NCBI RefSeq assembly: GCF_017654505.1
Contig: NC_054540.1
Coordinates: 42,348,554-42,412,553 of the forward strand
Length of the DNA: 64,000 nucleotides
From: Polyodon spathula
Taxonomy: Eukaryota; Chordata; Actinopteri; Acipenseriformes; Polyodontidae
Reading direction: 5' to 3'
How positions within the stretch are numbered: the stretch's first letter is position 1; the number at the start of each line of letters is the position of its first letter. The position numbers and the translations under genes were made by a program. The notes below the pieces were generated by a model that saw only the letters and a list, made by a program, of their open reading frames with translations, ran no database searches and was not told the origin of the DNA. Below, in pieces: positions 10,680-20,990 of this stretch.

Positions 10680-11985
10680 GTAAGTATTGCTTTGCATTAA
10701 GTCAGGACAGCTGAAAACATATTTTTTATAGGAGTGTGTCACAAAGAAAAAATACCAGGAAATAAACAAAGAGAGGTGGAGTTTGGTGAAGCTGAGTGAA
10801 TGGTCTCGCTCAGTATTTAATAATGAACAGCGGACAGAAAATAAAAAAGGTTGCAAGACAGATACAGGACACGGCACATTCGCCAAATTAAAGAGACAAA
10901 CAAAATGGACTAACACTAAACAAACACGGTGAGCTGATATTTTTAACTACTGTTGTTATTACCTCGGTCTCCAATCCCATTCTCCACTCATGGAACACAC
11001 AACCCGAGTGGGTGAAAACATGCTGCTTTTATGCAGCTGTACCGAGACTCAATTGCTAATCAGTCATTCAGTTTCCCATTCTCACGTATTACTTTTTACT
11101 TGCACTTGAAGTGCTTTGCAATCCTCGTGCCTAAATACAAATATACATTTTAAACACTCATGTTACACAGACCCGTTTTTATATCCTGTGTACCAATGAC
11201 TATACACCAACATTAACACACAACATACAACACAATATTACACACGGGCAGGCACTTTACCACAGAGTGTTAAGAGGCCCATGTCTCGCAGCATTGTGCC
11301 TCGCCCTGCGGTTACTTAGTGCTGCCATCTCTCTTACTCTGCAGTTGATTTATTGCGTGGTAAACTGAGGCATTGGATTCACCTGTGAGTGACAAGGGGA
11401 AAAGGGTGGGGGCTAGTCTTGGAAATATGAGTTAAATAACAAAGGGCTTGTGTGTACTAATAGGTCAGTGTAATGTGGTATTTATTCAGATTAGTTGACT
11501 CTCCTGTTTGAGATAAAGGTAGCCACTAGAAGACCTCCGACAGGCTTCTATTTTTACAATGCAACAGTATGTAGAAGTTTAATAGAGCTTTGTCAGACTC
11601 TCTGGAAAGCTGTTAGATGTTTAACAGTGCTTTGTGAGAATCTCTGGAAAGCTGTTTGGTGCTTTACACTCGAACCGCCGAGATTTCTGTCTGCATACAA
11701 CCGCCGCACCCGCAAAAATGTGCAGCTCCATTTTAAAATGGCTTCGATGTGAAAATGAAAAACAAACAATCGGATCAAACTTAATATTTTTTATTTATGA
11801 ACATCATACATAACATTTTCAGAGCAGAAACGCTGTATTCACATTGAAAATTAAACAGTTTTCTTATTTTTTCAAAAAGAACACACATACATAAACATGA
11901 AAAACTGTAATAACATTTATTTACATACTTGTGTAAGCAAGTGTAGAAAGCTGTATGCACATATAAAATTGTAAAACATAAATAA
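10680..11985 (+). other. LRCH intron, unidentified
   Basis: No exon is seen. Two imperfect copies of a segment of about 55 bp (TTTGTSAGAMTCTCTGGAAAGCTGTT type) lie at about 11575-11665. The stretch around 10780-11280 has the feel of an old retroelement but no motif I can name. Confidence 0.4.
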
Positions 11986-12490
11986 CTAGTTATAAAAATA
12001 GCATGAAACTAAAATATAACATAACTTATGCAATGTGAAAGCGCTTTGAGTGGGGGGAGTGGCTTTCACGACACCGTCCAAGGTTGCCTGCTGCTCTGTA
12101 TCGCCTGGGGTTGCCTGCTGCTCCGCATCGCCTGTGGTTGAGCTCCAGCTGCAACATCCATGGCCAGGGGCTCCACAGTTCACCTCCCGAGGGTCCGCTG
12201 CTGCCGTCGCCTCCTGAGGGTCCGCTGCTGCCCCGCCCCCGGGGGGTGTCTGCTGGAGGAGGTGGTGGAGGCAGTAGCAGGCATTATCCCTCTGCTGGCT
12301 CATCCCCGACCACCTCCTCCTCCTCCTCCTGCTGTTGCTGTTGCAACTTTCCTCTCCCCCTTCTCTTCAACCTTCCTTTCCTGGGCTGGTCCCTCCTCCT
12401 CTTCCTGGAAGGGGCAGACAACCACCATGTGCCAGTATACCCCGCAAGCAATGCACCAGCCTTGGTCCTGCAGACCACCAAGGAGGTCCA
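11986..12490 (-). pseudogene. LTR-retroelement gag relic with a CCHC zinc knuckle
   Basis: On the minus strand around 12410-12475 the sequence reads CIACGVYWHMVVVC, a perfect C-x2-C-x4-H-x4-C zinc knuckle, followed by an acidic CPFQEEEE stretch and then Gly/Ala/Pro-rich repeats with several copies of EQQATPGD-type sequence (11986-12303). A knuckle followed by an acidic, repetitive tail is usual at the C-terminus of Gypsy-like gag proteins of fish, and gives RNA binding. The reading frame shifts between the two parts and no protease or reverse transcriptase was found alongside. CTC and CTG runs at about 12310-12345 are part of the same region. A chance match to the knuckle is possible but unlikely given the context. 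Confidence 0.5.
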
Positions 12491-12640
12491 CCCAGTTGTT
12501 CTTTCTTTGTTTTTTTTTTAAATCATTTTTTCAAAAATAATAAAAAAAATTAAAGATGCACTTCATCCCTTCGTCCCACTCACTCCCACCGATTTTTAGC
12601 AACAATTAATCAATGGATTAACTTGGGAGATGGGCACAAG

Positions 12641-12757
12641 GTTTTTTTAAATAAGTAAACAAAGCATAAAACGCACAGCTTTTCGCCATCATGTCAAATA
12701 GTAAATAGTCATGTCAGACGGCTTTTGTCTATCTGCACTTAAACAAATATAATATTT
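12641..12757 (+). repeat. Dispersed repeat R1, copy a
   Basis: Closely similar to 15153-15263 (shared blocks include CACAGCTTTTCGCC, TCATGTCAAATA and TAGTCATGTC). It may be a piece of a retroelement end. Confidence 0.8.
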
Positions 12758-13630
12758 TAGTAGTAGTAATAATAATAACAAATGAAAACATACATACATA
12801 CATACATAAATAAATTTTGAATCCATTACCTGCTCAGAGGTACCTAATGATTCAAGAGTCACAGTAATAATTGCAGAGCTATGTCAAGTCTCTCTTACAT
12901 TTTGCCTGTGTTTACATTTAAAATCAGTATTCTAATACTTGGCAACATTTAATTCAGCCTCCATACCTAGCCTCCCTAACACTGGCTGCACAGCAGGAAG
13001 CGGGAACCTTTAACGATGCGCTGGCTAGTTTGATGTTAATCCAGGCCAGAAAGCAGTATAGATTCCAACACGGATTGTGGTACAAGAACACAGCACATTT
13101 ATTATAGTAGTCAAATGCTTCAGACCATACGTAGTCTAGCTCAACAGTTCATTCTAAAACATACATGCCACACAATCAGGTACTTCTATTATTTATCCCA
13201 CTGGTTAACCCGTGCTACTCCGGTCTGCACAGCTCTCCGCCCTCCTTGCATTGAGAGACATTCCACAGAGTGCACCCAGTAGGTGCTGCAAATTAATGAT
13301 ATACATTACATAACTGACTCACTGTTGCAGAGCAATGTACAGGTTTCAGAGTTTGAAAAATGGCATTCACATCAGCCTAAGCAGAAACAAAAATAAAGGC
13401 ATTTAGCTCCTGCAATCTGACCACACCGGGTTCATGGCGTACCTGACACTGCTTTAAAGAAAGCAATCAAACCACGTGCTCGTTCTTCCAGTGCTGCCTG
13501 GGATCTGGGGGAGCGATGGGGTCGGGTTTGGGAGTCAACTCTATTGGCTTTGCCTTGTTTGTCAAACAGAGTGCCTCTGTTCTTTGGAAGAGGCTGTGTT
13601 GTATCCTCACTTTTAAATCTCTTATTACAG
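12758..13630 (+). other. LRCH intron, no feature identified
   Basis: Simple CATA repeats occur near 12788-12808. Nothing else was recognised. Confidence 0.4.
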
Positions 13631-13694
13631 GATGGCATTAAATCTGCAGAATACAGCACAACACTGACAGTGTTTGGTCTCAAGCCCAGAACAG
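13631..13694 (+). CDS. LRCH1: LRCH-family gene, internal exon
   Basis: A TCTTATTACAG acceptor leads to 21 codons plus one base ending at ACAG|GTACGT. The peptide is DGIKSAEYSTTLTVFGLKPRT, and the trailing G joins CA of the exon at 23249 to make Ala. This is the linker just before the segment preceding the CH domain. The intron that follows is about 9.5 kb and is loaded with transposons. Confidence 0.75.
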
Positions 13695-14574
13695 GTACGT
13701 ACGTGTCTTTTCACCACAGTTCCCTTAATGAGTGAATCTGCTCTGAAGACCAGGCTGAACTCTGTACAAAGGAAATCCAAGCCAGTCACTTAGTCTGCTT
13801 CTGGAAAAGGCAGCAAGAACATGGATTACAGTTTAGCTTGAGACACCGTATTGTAACAACTTCCTTAGTATTATTACTAAGCACTTTAGCCATAAAATAT
13901 TTAGGATACAGCAAGTAATAAGTTGTAGCGTTATAAAGGGTTTAAAGGGGACCAGTGGAGTATGCTTAACCAGAAACTGTTAATTCTAGGATGTGACTAG
14001 GATGTGGGAACCATATGAACATAGACAAAACAAATCAGTATATCATTAGAACACTGTATCAAAACACTTGCAAAGCAGAGGTACACTATGTATAGTGTAA
14101 ACCAGTTTAACCAGAGATTGACAGTAAAGTGTAATCATGTAAAAATAGCTAACCCAACAGGTTAGCAAGCTGAAAGATAGACATTGACCATTAAACTCAC
14201 TGCACGGTTCAGAAAATAAACTATATGCATACATTACTATATGGGTCTTCCCATATACACACACAAATTGGTTGCCAATCCAAAGTTATACTTAGTTGCA
14301 GCAAATATTCAAACAATGTTTCTGTCTCATTCACAAAAACAAAACAAATCCAAAAAGAAAAGTTCCATGTAATACTAATCCAAAAAACACAGAATCCAAT
14401 GAAAAAACAGAAAGGCCATTCCAAAAAGAACTTGTACTCGCAGTTGCAAAGTTTGGTCTCATCTGGGTGTCTTGCAGTCTGCTGTGTAGAACAGTACTGC
14501 AAGAACTGTAACAAAGAAAAAAAAAAACACGATACAAGAGAAAGAGCAATGTTAGCTTTGCTGTTCATGAAGTA
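13695..14574 (+). other. LRCH intron, no feature identified
   Basis: AT-rich sequence in which both strands show medium open frames around 14220-14650. These overlap each other and show no domain, so I treat them as chance. Confidence 0.45.
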
Positions 14575-15145
14575 CCGTCTAAACACAGCTGAAGGAGGAT
14601 ATGGACAACATGCCCCACATGTCAACCTGTTCCTATCCTGTTTTAAATAACTTTAGCATAACCGAGGCAGGGACTAGGAGCTCTTAAAATAAACAAATCC
14701 CCTGGGCCGGATAAGATCCTCCCAATAGTACTCAAAGAAATGAAAGAAGTAATTTACAAACCGCTAACCAAGATCATGCAGCAGTCTCTTGACACAGGGG
14801 TTGTACTGACAGACTGGGAAACAAAACTGAACCAGGTAACTACATAACAATAAGCCTGACTTCTATTATGTGTAAACTTATGGAAACTATAATAAGATCC
14901 ACCTATATGGTAACAGTATCCTGGGAGACAGTCAGCATGGTTTTGGTTTTAGGAAAGGGAGATTGTGTACATCGTGAGGATGCAACATTGACAATGGATA
15001 ATTGCAAAGCATATAACATGGTTTATTTAGATTTACAGAAAGCTTTTGACAAAGTCCTGCATAAAAGATTAATTCTCAAACTGAACGCAGTCGGGATTCA
15101 AGGAAATGCATGCACATGGATTAGGGAGTGGTTAACGTAGAAAAC
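14575..15145 (+). mobile_element. CR1/L2-like LINE fragment, reverse-transcriptase 5' part (copy 3)
   Basis: Frame-broken pieces give NKSPGPDKI (reverse-transcriptase finger), GFRKGRLC, YLDLQKAFDKVLHKRLI (first catalytic Asp) and GNACTWIREWL. The start (GACAACATGCCCCACATGTC) matches 62546 in the longer copy. It ends abruptly before the GVPQGS and FADD boxes. It complements the 61476 copy, which has lost the part between these blocks. Confidence 0.87.
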
Positions 15146-15152
15146 AAGTACT

Positions 15153-15263
15153 GAGGTTTTTTAAGTAAGTAAACAAAACACAAATGCACAGCTTTTCGCC
15201 GTCATGTCAAATAATATATAGTCATGTCGGACAGCTTTCGTCTGTCTGCACATGAACATAATA
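15153..15263 (+). repeat. Dispersed repeat R1, copy b
   Basis: Second copy of the segment at 12641-12757, placed immediately after the LINE fragment. Confidence 0.8.
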
Positions 15264-15479
15264 TTTATATAATAACTAGAGTAGCTAGCAACTATAAAGG
15301 CTTCCATAGAGACTATGGTTCAATCATCAGAAATAATCGCTGATACAGCTTGTTACGTTTCCTATAATTAGTTAATGGGCTACTTAAGTTGTATTGTATA
15401 CAGAGAATAATCTTACGCTGAAGTTTAAGTGCACTGATCTGTGTTAGATAGAGCTGAGGAGCTATAGGCCAATTTGTGG

Positions 15480-15850
15480 GTTTTCAACCTTAGCAGAAGT
15501 CAAAGGTTATGGGTGTTGAAATTTTAAAGCGCACAAATGACTTCCTATACGTGTTCACTATAAATGATTGCTGTATCTGCGCTCCTTAGTTTATTTTTAC
15601 CAGAAATGTTCATTTTTGACCCTTGGCAGAGGTCAAAGGTCATGGGTAATGACATATTTTTTTTTTTTTTATAGAGCACATATGACTTCCTATATGTCTT
15701 CCATATGATCTATGACTATTTGTAATCCCTGAGGCGCAAGGAGCCAGGTTTTAGTTTGACCTTTTAAAGAGGTCAAATGTCGCGGGTGATGTGATTTTTT
15801 TTTTCATAAAGCACACATGACTTCCTATACATCTTCCATTATAACTTTAA
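15480..15850 (+). repeat. Three diverged repeats carrying AGGTCA-type half-sites
   Basis: Three related units share the order AGGTCA-like pair, GGGT, A/T-run, GCACA, ATGACTTCCTATA (around 15490, 15630 and 15765). The middle unit holds AGGTCA-A-AGGTCA at 15630-15642, a perfect direct repeat with one-base spacing (DR1). The others are degenerate. Confidence 0.8.
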
Positions 15851-17038
15851 CTTAAATGTTAATTCCAATATGGCTGCCAAACTATGTGACCAATCTGCTT
15901 TCGATTTTAGCGGTTATTACTTTATTATAGGCCGTACAACTGTACCAACATTGAAGAGCATATGTGCAACACTTTTCTTATGGGTCATAAAAATCATTTT
16001 TCAATGATCAGTATGGCTGCCAAACCATGTGACCAAAACACGCCATTTTGAAATCGACAGTATGTCACATTACCCTCTACTATTTTACTCAGTTTCATGT
16101 CTCTAGTGTATTGTAGTATGGATTTATACTTTAATGTATTTAAATATAGCACTCGTGAAATTGTTATTTTGCTCGCTGCATCCATGTTTTTTAACGAAAA
16201 AGCAGGGATTTTACAAAATTTAGAAAGCACCTTGTCCTGAGCAAACATGACAGTTTTGGTGCCGATCAGCATTGCGGTTTCAGACAAGAAGATCTTTGAA
16301 TATTTTGCGTGAATCCAATGCGGCGAGCAAACCAACTGTTCAATTGATTTTGTTTCAACGTTTTCTTTTTATACGCCATTCGTGCGCTATATGCTGAAAT
16401 TGTCAGATCTCCATCTTAAGTCATTTTTGTTGACAAGAGTTTTGAAAATTGTCCAATATTTTCACGAAATGTAACCTAGTGGCCAAACTGTGAACTTTTT
16501 CCATTCGGGAACTTTTGGCCGAAAAATAATAATAATAATGAACACAGCAATAACAATAGGCTTCCCAGCCTTTGGCTGGGAAGCCTAATAACTAGAACTG
16601 CCCGGCAGTTTTACAGCTCCCAAGCCCCAGTATCAGTACCCGTCTAAGAGCGTTTAGTTCTCAATGTGCAAAGTTTAAAATCCGCAACTTCAACAGTTCC
16701 ACAGAAGAAGATTTTGAATTTTTTTTTTTTTTCAAAAATGCGTCGGGCAGCCATCTTGTTTAACACACAAATGCCATTTTTGAAAATGTAAATTTTACCG
16801 ACACAGACACAATGATTTTCCAAGTCTCAGATCAATCGCTTCATCGGTTTCCAAGAAGATGATTTCGAAAGGTTTTATCGAAAAATATTTCACAGCGCCA
16901 ATTGCAGGGACGCAGCAGCAATTTTTTTTCAGCATCTGACAGCCAATTTATCCAGCTTGTTACATGCAAAGTTAGAACCTGATCAGTCACACAGTTTCAA
17001 AGCAGCAGCAGTTTAAAATTTTGGGCCTTCGACCCTAA
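15851..17038 (+). other. Repeat-derived intron sequence ending in a hairpin-bearing block
   Basis: It contains an AT-rich piece with (AAT)n near 16525-16540, the perfect hairpin at 16558-16586, and repeated phrases about gene-free sequence on either side. It looks like a non-coding mobile element but I cannot name the family. Confidence 0.4.
16558..16586. repeat. Perfect 13-bp hairpin with 3-nt loop
   Basis: AGGCTTCCCAGCC and its exact complement are separated by TTT, followed by TAATAACTAG. The phrase AATAACTAGA also occurs at about 15272. A terminal hairpin followed by CTAG recalls a Helitron 3' end, but the spacing is only approximate. Confidence 0.9.
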
Positions 17039-17041
17039 TAA

Positions 17042-18319
17042 CACCGTGTAACAAACTCTTTTTTTTTTTGTTCCTGGGTAGTAAGTGTTATTTCCTAATT
17101 GCTTATGCCTCAAAAGTATAGAAAATGGCTATTATTCCCCACAAACTTTGCTTTTGTGACCAGGACAGTGATATTTCAAAATATCACTATTTCCAATGAG
17201 AAAACTGGCGAATTTTGTCTTTTCATTCACATAAAGTCAGAAAAAAACAACATATGAATCCAAATTAACATGTATTTATACTAAAGTAATACAAAAATGA
17301 TTACAAAAGATTTAGAAGTGAGTAGTTTTTCGAGATTTACGATTATACTGTAAATCACTTTCATGAATCAGCCCCCAAATGTAGTCTTCCGTCATGTTCT
17401 CGTTATGCTGTCCTTGGTAGCGGCGTTCAAAGTCCAGTATATCCTGGTGGAAGTGCTCGCCTTGCTCCTCTGAGTACGCTCCCATGTTCTCCTTGAATTT
17501 ATCAAGATGAGCATCAAGGATATGGACTTTGAGGGACATCCTACAGCCCATTGTGCCGTAGTTCTTCACCCAGTCTCAACCAGCTCCACATAGTTTTCAG
17601 CCTTGTGATTGCCCAGGAAGCCCCGAACCACTGCGACAAAGCTGTTCCAAGCCGCTTTCTCCTTACTAGTGAGCTTCTTGGGGAATTCGTTGCACTCCAG
17701 GATCATCTTTATCTGTGGTCCGATGAAGACACCGGCTTTGACCTTTGCCTCAGACAGCTTAGGGAAGAAGTCTTGAAGGCACTTGAAGGCTGCCGACTCC
17801 TTATCTAGAGCTCTGACAGATTGTTTCATAAGGCCCAATTTGATGTGCAGTGGTGGCATCAGCACCTTCCGGGGGTCCACCAGTGGCTCCCACTTGACGT
17901 TGTTCCTCCCCACAAAGAACTCGGTCCGCTGTGGCCAGTCCCGCCTGTGATAGTGCGCCTTGGTGTCCCTGCTGTCCCAAAGGCAAAGATAGCAGGGAAA
18001 CTTGGTAAAACCACCTTGGAGACCCATCAGGAATGCCACCATTGCAGCCTCTTGATGCCATCTCAGAAAAATGTATTTATACTACTATTTATATTACTGG
18101 AAAGTTCTAGAAGTTACTCCAAGTTTACTCAGCACTGAATCTATCTGGAATGTTCTGGAAAATAGGTAAATTTCAAAATATCACTGTCCTGGTCACAAAA
18201 GCAAAGTTTGTGGGGAATAATAGCCATTTTCTATACTTTTGAGGCATAAGCAATTAGGAAATAACACTTACTACCCAGGAACAAAAAAAAAAAAAAAAAA
18301 AAAAAAAAGTTACACGGTG
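17042..18319 (-). mobile_element. CACTA-like (CMC-type) DNA transposon with long inverted repeats
   Basis: The ends are CACCGTGTAAC at 17042 and its complement at 18319, flanked on both sides by TAA (17039-17041 and 18320-18322), a 3-bp target duplication. Inverted similarity extends for about 140 bp on each side (to about 17177 and from about 18174) and is almost perfect except for the length of the T/A run. CAC...GTG ends with a 3-bp duplication fit the CACTA/CMC group. The interior carries a minus-strand transposase relic and the element is only 1278 bp, so it is internally deleted. Confidence 0.85.
17312..18042 (-). pseudogene. Transposase relic of the CACTA-like element
   Basis: Two overlapping minus-strand frames join by a +1 shift near 17566-17575. 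The first (18042 down) has FPCYLCLWDSRDTKAHYH, then RKVLMPPLHIKLGLMKQ and FFPKLSEAKVKAGVFIGPQI. The second (17569 down to 17312) has CRMSLKVHILDAHLDKF, EEQGEHFHQDI and FERRYQGQHNENM, ending in a basic tail. The block pattern (Cys pair with HYH, PLHIKLG, HILDAHLD, GE.FHQDI) is one I recall from large uncharacterised transposase-like families of cnidarians, insects and fish. It lies within the inverted repeats and clearly belongs to the element. The N-terminal half expected for a full transposase is absent (the right repeat begins about 130 bp upstream). The superfamily is inferred from the ends, not from the protein. Confidence 0.8.
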
Positions 18320-18322
18320 TAA

Positions 18323-20164
18323 TCGTACGACATGGTTTCCATATCCTACTGGCAGTTCATATTGAATGAAATGGTAACTTGGTGAAGTCGGGGGCAAATC
18401 TGGGAACAAGAATTTTGCAGGAATGGCTTGATGCAGGGAAGCTGGAAATGAATGTGACAGTGGATTCTTATCTCAGAAAGCCAATAACCTTGGCTTCATG
18501 ACCAGGTCCTCAAGGGGAGGGTTTGGGTTTGAAGAATACAAGTTAATATATGTAGCAAAAAAGTTTTAGGCAGGAGTAGACTGGGAATCCCTCGGAGTGA
18601 CAACGAACTGCAGGAATTGATAGAAAGTTTGGAGTGTGCGGGATTCGCAGTGATAGCAAACCAGCTTAAATTATGTAGAGCATGTGGTGTTATGCTGCCG
18701 TCTAGAGGTTGCGATTGGAATTGAAACTATTGGCTTCAGTGAAGTAGGGTAGCATATATTTTGGTTGTTGCAATTAAAATCCTCTTCTATGTATAAAACA
18801 TTTGCTTTAGAACAGTTACGTGATGTATATAAATTATTTAACGTAGGTCTAAAAGAGGAGCCTGCAGTATTTAGGTATCACAATTCGGCGAGTTGAACTC
18901 ACTCTCACATTGCAAAAGCACAGCAGCAGGAGCCAGAAGATTGCAGTAGTGAGGCACAGTCTCGTAGTGCCTGTTAAAGCTGCCTGGTCACCATGGCAAC
19001 TTAACACTCTCAGTAGTCACTCGAAACCATGGTCTGTGAGGCGCCGGTGGAAAAGAATTGCAATACTGCAGTGTCGTTGGAGCAAGTCTTTCTGATGGAA
19101 ACGCAGACCAAGTTGAGTAATGTAACTGCGCTTTGAATGACGCTGTAGCTGAGCTGGAGACTGGATGGAGCAGAATAACGTTGGAGCACCTGCAGTCGAA
19201 TAGAGAAGCTGAATGATGAAAAGAATCACCTGAGCAGGTAGTAAAATTAGCGCTGTGCAGAGAAATGGTCTGCAGTGTAAGGAGTGAGGTTTTAAACATT
19301 ATTGAAGATGTTAAGCTGAAGCATGAATGACGGAGTCTGAGCGTTTGCTATAAAGCAAAAAAGAAACACAAGACAACGAGAGGAAGTATTGCTAGGTTAA
19401 TATAGGAAAAAGGGGGAGACTGACAGGTGGAGCTGGCAAATGGAAATCCTGACGCTGCCCTGCCCCCCACCCAGATGTGATTGAGCTGGCTGAACACTTC
19501 CCCCAGGCAGAGCATGGCTGAGGAAAGCTAGAGTGGACGGCATAGAGAAACGAGGTAAACCAGGGAAGAAACGCAGTGAGAACCCTCTCTACGGCGTCCC
19601 CCGAATAACGCATAAACTTACAGGGAATTAAAAAGTAAATTCAATGTAGCTTGTATGATTGCTGTAGAAGAACTGCATTCACTAAACTTTACTCTCAGAT
19701 TGTGCTAATGAGGAAGAATGGTTTGGAAGTATCTAAATATGTGTAACAGTGATACAGCATGTGCTGCGTTCATTGCAGTCCTTGCTAATGAAATAAGAGG
19801 TGATTTACAGAAAGGGGTTCACATTGCAAATTACATTTCCATTCTGTCTGACTGTTGAAAAGCTGTTGTAGCTGGGAGAGGTAATGTATGGTGTACTGTA
19901 GGTGTGTTTCTGCAGGTGTGGTAGTGAATCGTCTGACAGGGTTAGCTGAACTAGTTCACGGTCATGGACAAGGCATCTTAAACACAACCAAGAATTTACT
20001 TGGAAATGTTGACAATGAATGTTCAGATTGGTGGCGAGACACACTAGGTGCTTTTGGAGCTGATGGTGGTGCCAATATGGGCTCTACGGGGTGGGGTTAG
20101 GGTTTTGGAGCTGATTGTGCTGGTGCCAATATGGATGCTGTCTTCAAAAGTGAGATTGGACAGC
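18323..20164 (+). other. LRCH intron, unidentified repeat-like sequence
   Basis: 18330-19620 reads in broken frames as charged, Glu/Lys-rich pieces (for example LKHE, CREMVCSV) without a domain. Around 19920-20130 a frame gives NRLTGLAELVHGHGQGI, then DNECSDWWRDTLG, which looks coding-derived but which I do not recognise; 20045-20145 holds two copies of a GGAGCTGATKGTG...GCCAATATGG unit. Confidence 0.4.
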
Positions 20165-20990
20165 ATAGTGCAGGGGTCTAAATTTTACAAAGGGCCATAT
20201 CTTAATTTAACATTTGATTCACGGGCCAAAAAATGAACACTTTTTACATATACACATGCATTTTAATTGGTGACATAGAAACATGTATATATTCACAGTT
20301 TCTAATACATACACATGTATTTTATATATGACTTGTTAATTTAAAACACACGTTATCTATCTTACCTAGTTGCTGCCCTGTACATTCTCATTTACTGAAG
20401 AAATCTGGCACCTTTTTCGTGAGACAAGCGTGTCAATATTGGGATTCATGTTTTGTACTGAAACAGTCTTTAGCACAGAGTTTAGATGCTTGTCATTCAG
20501 GCAAGAGCAGATTTATTAATCTTCATCAGTGAAAATAGCTGTTCGCAGAAGTACGTACTGCCAAACATTGACATGACGCGTGGAGCCTGAATGCAGAGCT
20601 GTGGGAATGTGGCTGGAAGGAACGGGTAAAACTGCTCAGCGAGACAGAATCAAACTTAGCCTTCACACATGGGAGGCGCTCAGTCTGTTGTCAATCCAGC
20701 TAATTTCTCCCACTGTAATTTCATTTTCCGTGCACACTTCTCAAGCTGTTGAAATATATCGTTTGCTGTGGTAGTGAGGTGCATAGCTGCAACATCCAAA
20801 AGCTCTTGGCTAATAGTAAAGTCTGCATCACCACCCCGGGTAAAAATAGATAACACAGCGGTATCAGGTATCTCTTAATGTGGCTGTTGCTGAAGAGCTT
20901 GTAAGAATCAGTGCAGAGGGCCCTTCTCTTAAAGTTTGATCCAGAGCCTTGTGTTTAAGCGCTGGCTTTCCTTGGGTAAAAGGAAATGAA
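20165..20990 (-). pseudogene. hAT (Charlie/GTF2IRD2-like) transposase relic
   Basis: Read on the minus strand from about 20990 down, frame-broken blocks give [20 protein letters not shown], then [33 protein letters not shown], then, after a deletion, MSMFGSTYFCEQLFSLMKI with a stop, and a shifted LNDKHLNSVLK and NPNIDTLVS. These match the core and the C-terminal dimerisation region of the Charlie-type hAT transposases from which the vertebrate GTF2IRD2 C-terminus derives. Catalytic Asp (TTD) is visible but much of the insertion domain is missing. The GGGGTCTAAATTTTAC stretch near 20173 is probably the element's 3' side. A dead fossil. Confidence 0.8.

Noticed and set aside
12084..12540. Pro/Ser-rich plus-strand frames
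   Set aside because: They lie opposite the gag-like zinc knuckle and are caused by CTC and CTG runs.
14221..14650. Overlapping frames on both strands before the LINE piece
   Set aside because: They overlap each other, are Lys/Phe-rich from A- and T-rich DNA and hold no motif.
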